Positions 58,812 through 64,000 of a stretch of DNA of 64,000 bases are shown here, piece by piece. Below the pieces are notes generated by a model. That model made no database searches. It was not told the origin of the DNA and was given only the letters and a program-made list of their open reading frames with translations. This stretch comes from CAXXOK01 sp963664595 (lineage in GTDB: Bacteria > Bacillota > Clostridia > Christensenellales > Aristaeellaceae). Both the position numbers and the translations under genes were made by a program. The stretch covers positions 1,240,001 through 1,304,000 of the forward strand of contig CAXXOK010000010.1 of assembly GCA_963664595.2 (NCBI GenBank). Direction: 5' to 3'. The stretch's first letter is position 1; each line of letters starts with the position of its first letter.

Positions 58812-59753
58812 ATGAAAAAACGTACGTTCATCGCGGCAGCCGTCGTTGTGCTGGCCGCCGCGATTGCCTGTACCCTGTGGTTCACTCCGCAGGAAGGGAG
58901 CAAGGGAATTTTGTACCGTGTAACCGGGCTCAATACAACAGCCTATCTGCTGGGATCCATCCACATCGGCACGGCGGAGATGCATCCGTTTGGCGAAACG
59001 CTGCAAAACGCAATGGCTGCCAGCGATACCTTTGTGTTTGAATGCGATACCTCCACGGACGAATCCGTTGCCAGGCTGCTGGCCAGGCAAACCCTGCCCG
59101 ACGGCGGCACCCTATCCGAGGTTCTCGGCGAAGCGCTGTACAACGACACTGCGTCAGCCTATCGTACGCTGAGCCTCAGCACGGCATCTCTGGATACCAA
59201 ACAGCCGTGGGCGGTGATCAACACGCTGGCGGTCTATTCTTCGGCCGCCGAAATGGGCGTCAGGAATGTGAAAAAAGCCATTTCGCTGGGCGTGGAGCCA
59301 GCCGTGGAAGCGTTTGCAGCTCAGCACAATAAACGCTATGCCTATCTGGAAACCGTGGACGAGGTTGCCGATACGATGGAGAGCTTCTCTGATGCGTTAA
59401 CCCGCTACCTGCTCCAGGATGAAATCGACATCGTTCTGGGTCGGACTGATCCTGCCGATACGGAAACCGTGGCACAGTGGCCCGCCTGGTGGCGCGAGGG
59501 CAGCACCGAAGCATTCCGGGATTTTTACCGTCTCTCCTTTCAGGGCGCGGATGAACAGCTGTATGCAGAATATCAGGATAAGCTCATCACAAAGCGCAAC
59601 GCGCTGATGGTTGACCGCCTGGACACACTTTTCAAGCAAGGTGGCACATACTTTGTCACTGTCGGGCTGCTGCATCTTATCCCCGAGGACGATAGCTTCA
59701 TCTCGCTGCTGCGGGACAGGGGATATACGGTGGAACAGGTATCCACGCCATAA
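58812..59753 (+). CDS. TraB/GumN-family protein, membrane-anchored or exported
   Basis: A 313-residue protein with a signal anchor or signal peptide (5-25) and a TraB/GumN (Tiki-like) hydrolase fold. AYLLGSIHIGTAEMHPF has the conserved GxxH, FVFECD the acidic site, and TVGLLHLIPEDDSFISLLRD the C-terminal GxxH. Animal Tiki relatives are metalloproteases, and bacterial members are mostly uncharacterised. It is directly adjacent to the zinc metallopeptidase gene, and they likely form a two-gene unit. Confidence 0.9.
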   Translation: MKKRTFIAAAVVVLAAAIACTLWFTPQEGSKGILYRVTGLNTTAYLLGSIHIGTAEMHPFGETLQNAMAASDTFVFECDTSTDESVARLLARQTLPDGGTLSEVLGEALYNDTASAYRTLSLSTASLDTKQPWAVINTLAVYSSAAEMGVRNVKKAISLGVEPAVEAFAAQHNKRYAYLETVDEVADTMESFSDALTRYLLQDEIDIVLGRTDPADTETVAQWPAWWREGSTEAFRDFYRLSFQGADEQLYAEYQDKLITKRNALMVDRLDTLFKQGGTYFVTVGLLHLIPEDDSFISLLRDRGYTVEQVSTP

Positions 59754-60152
59754 GTGGGAAGCCACAGAAAAGCCCGATGCAAGCGCATCAGGCTTTAATT
59801 CTTTTGCCAATTCCATGTTCTATTGTCATTTTGTGCAAAACAAAGCTTTACTACATAAGATAGACTGAGTACTTTTATTATAGCCATAAAACAACCCTCA
59901 GCCATATTAGCAGTATAACAACATTTTCAACATGATTATAGCAATAAGCTAACGTGATACCTTCGTCGATGCTCAGTATTCTCCGTTGCAGCACAAAGCC
60001 CTGTACCATGTAGTATCGGGCTTTGTGTTTGCTTATTGGATTTCAACTCATGGCTGCCTTTACACAACTGTTTTTGCTGTCGTTTTCCTGCGAAAGATAG
60101 CGGAAAACAACTTCGAATCCCAATTGCTGAGTGGCTGCACCCATGAATTGTC
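59754..60152. other. AT-rich gap with two hairpins
   Basis: No gene or RNA is recognised. An 11-bp stem with one mismatch at 59769-59796, followed by T-rich sequence, is the likely terminator of the TraB gene. A second hairpin with 10-bp arms CACAAAGCCC/GGGCTTTGTG lies at 59992-60001 and 60018-60027. A third, weaker one (GTTTTCC/GGAAAAC, 60082-60108) precedes the rplA end. The centre (59860-59950) is AT-rich and unexplained. Confidence 0.6.
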
Positions 60153-60842
60153 TTAGAACTTCAGCGGGTTCACCCTGATCGCCGGGCCCATGGTGGAGCT
60201 CAGGTACACCGAGCGAAGATAGATACCCTTCGCAACCGAGGGCTTTGCCTTGATGATGGCTTCCATCAGCACCTGCAGGTTTTCATTGAGCTTTTCCTTG
60301 CCAAACGAGGCTCTGCCGATCGGGCAGTGGATGATGGCGGTTTTGTCCACGCGATACTCCACTTTACCGGCTTTGATATCCGAGATGGCCTTGGTGATAT
60401 CCATGGTCACGGTACCGGACTTGGGGTTGGGCATCAGGCCCTTGGGGCCCAGGATGCGGCCGATACGGCCGATGACACCCATCATATCCGGAGTGGCTAC
60501 GATCACATCGTAATCAAACCAGTTTTCGGTCTGGATTTTCTGCACCAATTCCTCGGCACCCACAAAATCCGCACCCGCCTCTTCGGCTTCCTTCAGCTTG
60601 TCGCCCTTGGTGATGACCACCACGCGCACGTTTTTGCCTGTGCCGTGCGGCAACACGATGGCGCCGCGCACCTGCTGGTCGGCATGGCGGGGATCCACGT
60701 TCAGGCGGCAGGAAAGCTCAATGGTTTCATCAAACTTGGCTTTGCTGGTCTGCACCGCCAGATCGCAGGCTTCCTCAGGATCGTAAGCCGTTTGGAGATC
60801 ATACAGTTTTACACTGTCTGTATATTTTTTTCCGTGTTTCAT
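60153..60842 (-). CDS. rplA: 50S ribosomal protein L1
   Basis: A 229-residue L1 protein of normal length. The two-domain core is intact: ETIELSCRLNVDPRHADQQV, RGAIVLPHGTGKNVRVVVIT, GRILGPKGLMPNPKSGTVT and YLRSVYLSSTMGPAIRVNP. It binds 23S rRNA at the L1 stalk and in many bacteria represses its own operon. It follows rplK after 54 bases, with a conserved leader in front. No rplJ or rplL gene follows. The transcription unit seems to end here. Confidence 0.97.
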   Translation of the reverse strand: MKHGKKYTDSVKLYDLQTAYDPEEACDLAVQTSKAKFDETIELSCRLNVDPRHADQQVRGAIVLPHGTGKNVRVVVITKGDKLKEAEEAGADFVGAEELVQKIQTENWFDYDVIVATPDMMGVIGRIGRILGPKGLMPNPKSGTVTMDITKAISDIKAGKVEYRVDKTAIIHCPIGRASFGKEKLNENLQVLMEAIIKAKPSVAKGIYLRSVYLSSTMGPAIRVNPLKF

Positions 60843-60857
60843 CGTTCAAATCCTCCC

Positions 60858-60888
60858 TGTGGTAATAACGGCACAATGTCCTCCCACA
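60858..60888 (-). promoter_or_regulatory. Structured leader before rplA
   Basis: On the minus strand TGTGGGAGGA and CCGTTATTACCACA bracket a short hairpin with arms TGTGG/CCACA. It closely resembles the leader before rplK. The family of ribosomal operons in Firmicutes commonly has such sequences between rplK and rplA. A role in regulation by L1 is possible. Confidence 0.55.
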
Positions 60889-60896
60889 TATCGCTT

Positions 60897-61322
60897 TTAT
60901 TCCTCAACCGTGATGCCCATGGAACGTGCGGTTCCGCGAACCATGCTTTCGACGCTTTCGATGTTCGTGGCGTTTTCATCGGGAAGCTTGATCTCAGCAA
61001 TTTTGCGTACCTGTTCCTTGGTGAGTTTCCCCACTTTGTCTCGGTTAGGCACACCGCTGGCATGCTCCAGACCCAGTTCTTTCTTGATCAGAACGGGTAC
61101 CGGCGGCGTTTTGGTGATGAAGGTGAACGTACGGTCGGCATATACGGTGATCACAACGGGGATGATCAGTCCGACATCCTTGGCCGTGCGCTCGTTGAAC
61201 TCTTTGCAAAAGCCGGGAATGTTTACGCCGTGCTGGCCCAGCGCAGGGCCGATCGGCGGTGCGGGTGTTGCCTTGGCGGCCGTCACCTGCAGTTTAATTA
61301 TGGACGTAATTTTCTTTGCCAT
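60897..61322 (-). CDS. rplK: 50S ribosomal protein L11
   Basis: A 141-residue L11 protein. The N-terminal proline-rich segment KATPAPPIGPALGQHGVNI and the RNA-binding C-terminal end (IESVESMVRGTARSMGITVE) are complete. It forms the GTPase-associated centre of the ribosome with 23S rRNA. It lies between nusG and rplA as is usual. Confidence 0.97.
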   Translation of the reverse strand: MAKKITSIIKLQVTAAKATPAPPIGPALGQHGVNIPGFCKEFNERTAKDVGLIIPVVITVYADRTFTFITKTPPVPVLIKKELGLEHASGVPNRDKVGKLTKEQVRKIAEIKLPDENATNIESVESMVRGTARSMGITVEE

Positions 61323-61334
61323 GGTTTGATTGCC

Positions 61335-61378
61335 TCCTCAGATTTGTGGTAATACGGAACAGAATATGCTCCTCCCAC
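61335..61378 (-). promoter_or_regulatory. Structured leader before rplK
   Basis: On the minus strand GTGGGAGGAGCATA and TTCCGTATTACCACA bracket a hairpin with arms GTGG/CCAC. It shares most positions with the leader before rplA. Upstream (61381-61399) is another small hairpin CCTTTCC/GGAAAGG. Confidence 0.55.
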
Positions 61379-61439
61379 GACCTTTCCATAAGGGAAAGGC
61401 GCAGCGCGCATCCATGCGCTTGTTGACCGCCTAAACGGA

Positions 61440-61973
61440 TCATACTTTGGTTACTTCCTCCAGGCCGACTTCCACGGGCATTTCGCGCCCCAGGAACATC
61501 TTTACCTTTACGGTCAGCTTCTGCCGTACGGTATCGACATCCTCCACAAAGCCGGTGAAGTTTTCCAGCGGGCCGGACAGAATGCGAACTTCTTCGCCGA
61601 TGGCAATGCCGAACTCCACGCTGTGTTCCTGCGTGGACAGCATCATCCTCACCTCGTCATCCGTCAGCGGCACGGGTTTGCTTTCGGGGCCCACAAAGCC
61701 GGTTACACCGCGGGTGTTGCGCACCAGATACCAGCTTTCGCTGGTCTCAATCATATGCACCAGCACATATCCGGGGTATACCTTGCGCTGGGTCTTTACG
61801 CGGCGGTTGTTTTTGATTTCAACAACATCCTCCACCGGAACGCGGACATCAAGGATCAGATCCTGCATGCCGTTGTTCTCAACGGATTTTTCGATGTTGT
61901 CCTTCACCTTGTTCTCGTAGCCGGAATAGGTGTGCACAACATACCAGCAGGGCTCGTTTTTTTTCTCGGCCAT
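61440..61973 (-). CDS. nusG: Transcription termination/antitermination protein NusG
   Basis: A 177-residue NusG. The N-terminal NGN domain has WYVVHTYSGYENKVKDNIEK and KVYPGYVLVHMIETSESWYL. The C-terminal KOW domain has VRILSGPLENFTGFVEDVD. It binds RNA polymerase and modulates pausing and termination. It follows secE by ten bases. Confidence 0.97.
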   Translation of the reverse strand: MAEKKNEPCWYVVHTYSGYENKVKDNIEKSVENNGMQDLILDVRVPVEDVVEIKNNRRVKTQRKVYPGYVLVHMIETSESWYLVRNTRGVTGFVGPESKPVPLTDDEVRMMLSTQEHSVEFGIAIGEEVRILSGPLENFTGFVEDVDTVRQKLTVKVKMFLGREMPVEVGLEEVTKV

Positions 61974-61983
61974 TCCTATCTCC

Positions 61984-62254
61984 TTACGCCTTGGGCATTA
62001 TCAGCTGAATCAACGATGAAGCGCCCATATCCAGCAGACCGATGATCAGCATCAGGAAAGCCGTCATCAGAATGACGATAATGGAATAGTTGACCAGCTT
62101 CTCTTTGGTTGGCCAAGTCACCTTGCGCAATTCATGCCAGGTGTTTTTGAACGCATTGCCCGATCTTGACGAAAAACCGTTTAAACCCGCCGACGAATTT
62201 CGCCAGAGCGTTCGGATTGCTTTTCTTGGCCGGCAGTTTCTTTTCATTAGCCAT
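61984..62254 (-). CDS. secE: Preprotein translocase subunit SecE, with apparent frameshift
   Basis: The gene begins at ATG 62254 after TAGGAG, in a frame giving MANEKKLPAKKSNPNALAKF and then FKRFFVKIG. It must move to the next frame to continue NAFKNTWHELRKVTWPTKEK and the single membrane helix IIVILMTAFLMLIIGLLDMG. The span is 271 bases, one more than a multiple of three, with the extra base in the G-run (plus-strand CCC, 62159-62161). Corrected, the product is about 89 residues. SecE is essential, so a consensus error is likely. The gene lies in rpmG-secE-nusG order. Confidence 0.88.
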
Positions 62255-62271
62255 AGTTTTGCTCCTATCCG

Positions 62272-62433
62272 TTACTTGGTTTCGCGGTGAGCTGTGTGCT
62301 TTTTGCAAAAACGGCAGTACTTGTTCAGCTCGATGCGATCAGGCGAGTTCTTTTTGTTCTTCATCGTGTTATAGTTTCTTTGCTTACACTCGGTGCAAGC
62401 CAACACAATTCTATTTCTGGCGATACTTGCCAT
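62272..62433 (-). CDS. rpmG: 50S ribosomal protein L33
   Basis: A 53-residue protein, beginning MASIARNRIVLACTECKQRN and ending KHTAHRETK. Four cysteines (13, 16, 40, 43) form a zinc ribbon of the zinc-binding L33 type. The ATG is preceded by GGGGAGGTG. It lies directly upstream of secE, the usual arrangement, and 25 bases after the end of fusA. Confidence 0.95.
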   Translation of the reverse strand: MASIARNRIVLACTECKQRNYNTMKNKKNSPDRIELNKYCRFCKKHTAHRETK

Positions 62434-62458
62434 TGCCGGCACCTCCCCTATTTGTTCG

Positions 62459-64000
62459 TTAGATTTCCTTTTGTCCGGTCATCTTTTCGGCAATACTCTT
62501 GGGTACCTGTTCGTAGTGATCGAACTGCATGGAAAACAGTCCGCGGCCCTGCGTACGGCTTCTGAGGTCCGTCGCGTAACCGAACATTTCGCTCAGCGGC
62601 ACAAAGGCGTGCACACTCTGCTCGCCCAGGCGGGCTTCCATGCCCTCAATGCGCCCGCGGCGGCTGGTGATATCACCGATCACGTCGCCCATGTATTGCT
62701 CGGGAATGATGACCTCCACCTTCATGGTGGGCTCCATCAGACAGGGATCCGCCTTGCGCAGTGCGTCTTTAAACGCCATGGATCCGGCGATTTTGAAGGC
62801 AACCTCGGAGGAGTCAACCTCGTGATAGCTGCCGTCGAATACTTCGGCTTTGAAGTCCACAACCTCGAAACCCGCCAATGAGGCCGGACTGTGAGGCTTC
62901 CTTGATACCGGCATCGATCGGCGAGATGAATTCCTTGGGAATAACACCGCCGACGATTTTGGATTCGAAGGAATAGCCTTCTCCGGGCTGTGCGGGGATG
63001 ATGCGGACTTTACAGTGACCGAACTGGCCGTGTCCGCCTGTCTGGCGCACATAGCGGCCTTCGCCTTCGGCTTCCCTGCGGATGGTTTCGCGGTAGGCTA
63101 CCTGCGGTTTGCCCACGGTAGCTTCCACTTTGAATTCGCGCAGCAGACGGTCCACTATGATTTCCAAGTGCAGCTCGCCCATTCCGGCGATAATGGTCTG
63201 CCCGGTCTGCTGGTCGGTATAGGTTTTAAAGGTCGGGTCTTCCTCGGCCAGCTTGATCAGCGCCATGGTCATTTTTTCCTGACCGGCTTTGGTCTTGGGC
63301 TCGATGGCAACCTGGATCACGGGATCCGGGAACTCCATCGATTCGAGGATGACGGGGTTATTCTGGTCGCACAGCGTATCCGCCGTTGTGGTGTCCTTCA
63401 GGCCGACGATGCCGCAGATATCCCCGGCGAACACGGTTTCCACGTCTTCGCGGTGGTTGGCATGCATCATCAGCAGACGCCCGATGCGTTCGCGCTTGCC
63501 TTTGGTGGAGTTATAGGTGTACGTGCCCGATGATATTTTGCCGGAGTACACGCGAACAAACGCGAGTTTGCCGACAAACGGATCCGTCATGATCTTGAAG
63601 GCGAGCGCCGCGAAGGGCTCGTCGTCGGAGGCATGGCGTTCCAGGATCACATCGGGGTCGCCGGGCTTCTGGCCCTTAATGGAAGGCACATCAAGCGGGG
63701 AGGGCATATAGTCCACCACCGCGTCCAGCATCGGCTGCACACCCTTGTTGCGGTAAGATGTTCCGCAGAGAACAGGGGTCATTTCGCAGGCGATGGTCGC
63801 CTTGCGGATCGCGGCCTGAATTTCTTCCCTGGAGATTTCTTCCCCTTCAAAGAATTTTTCCAGCAGCGCTTCGTCCTGTTCGGCAACGGCTTCAATCAGC
63901 ACCTGACGGTATTCTTCGGCCTGTGCTTTCAGCGCTTCGGGGATCTCCTCCTCGCGCACATCCTTGCCTTCGTCATCGTAGTACACTTCGGCCTTCATGG
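62459..64000 (-). CDS. fusA: Elongation factor G, 3' part, with apparent frameshift
   Basis: The gene runs off the right edge of the window, so only the C-terminal two thirds or so are visible. The segment from 64000 to about 62870 reads well (PMLDAVVDYMPSPLDVPSIK; AYRETIRREAEGEGRYVRQT; VIPKEFISPIDAGIKEASQS). After GLIGGF it must switch frames to continue EVVDFKAEVFDGSYHEVDSS through domains IV and V to MTGQKEI. One extra base in the T-run (plus-strand AAA, 62868-62870) explains it. EF-G drives ribosome translocation and is essential. Its place directly before rpmG is unusual. Confidence 0.92.

Noticed and set aside
59992..60027. Hairpin considered as a tRNA or small RNA
   Set aside because: Only one stem can be formed and no cloverleaf or conserved tRNA boxes are present. 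No tRNA or rRNA gene was recognised in the window.

Overview
The window looks like a chromosome segment from an anaerobic, Gram-positive-type bacterium of the Clostridia, with a moderately high GC content (roughly high 50s percent, judged by eye). The evidence is the mix of functions: 2-oxoacid:ferredoxin oxidoreductase, sodium-pumping decarboxylase subunits, iron-containing alcohol dehydrogenases, a GapN-type aldehyde dehydrogenase, SpoIIE/STAS partner-switching proteins, and strong AGGAGG ribosome binding sites with frequent TTG and GTG starts. No genus can be named from the sequence alone. Two essential genes at the right end (secE, fusA) each carry an apparent one-base frameshift, so local consensus errors, as in a draft or metagenome assembly, must be considered.

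Layout, left to right. 1-4.6 kb: the end of a GldA-like dehydrogenase, a TRAP transporter (dctP, dctQ, dctM) and its probable FadR-type regulator. 4.8-12.9 kb: a DUF4213/DUF364 protein, an alpha/beta hydrolase, an AraC regulator and a sugar ABC importer whose operon ends in an ADP-ribosylglycohydrolase-family enzyme. 12.9-19.9 kb: KorAB-type oxidoreductase, AzlCD, an unknown membrane protein, GapN and a flavodoxin. 19.9-24.5 kb: an XRE/membrane protein pair, then a STAS - MATE/ATPase fusion - SpoIIE phosphatase module.

24.7-36.7 kb is rich in sulfur-trafficking genes. It holds two exported tandem-rhodanese proteins, two TusA-like proteins, two half-length YeeE/YedE permeases flanking one of the TusA genes, a LysR regulator and a thioredoxin reductase fused to a thioredoxin-like domain without CxxC. 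A glycosyltransferase-39 gene and an SsuABC-like importer with an ATP-grasp enzyme lie among them. 36.8-46.4 kb: a butanol-dehydrogenase-like enzyme, then a LacI-controlled operon with an ABC importer, a glucosylglycerate-phosphorylase-like GH13_18 enzyme and a GT4 glycosyltransferase. Its promoter carries a LacI-type palindrome between the -35 and -10 boxes.

46.4-52.3 kb: purA, a UDP-glucose dehydrogenase, an intact IS481-family element bounded by 26-bp direct repeats, purC and a UDP-GlcNAc 4,6-dehydratase. 52.5-57.5 kb: a five-gene operon with two different carboxyltransferases, one biotin carrier and the OadB/OadG membrane subunits. 58-59.8 kb: a zinc metallopeptidase and a TraB/GumN protein. 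60.1-64 kb, minus strand: fusA (cut by the window edge), rpmG, secE, nusG, rplK, rplA.

Taken together this is a fermentative metabolism fed by solute importers, with ferredoxin- and sodium-coupled energy conservation. The least ordinary parts are the MATE-kinase partner-switching module, the split YeeE/TusA sulfur module, the dual-carboxyltransferase operon and the unusually long direct repeats around the insertion sequence.
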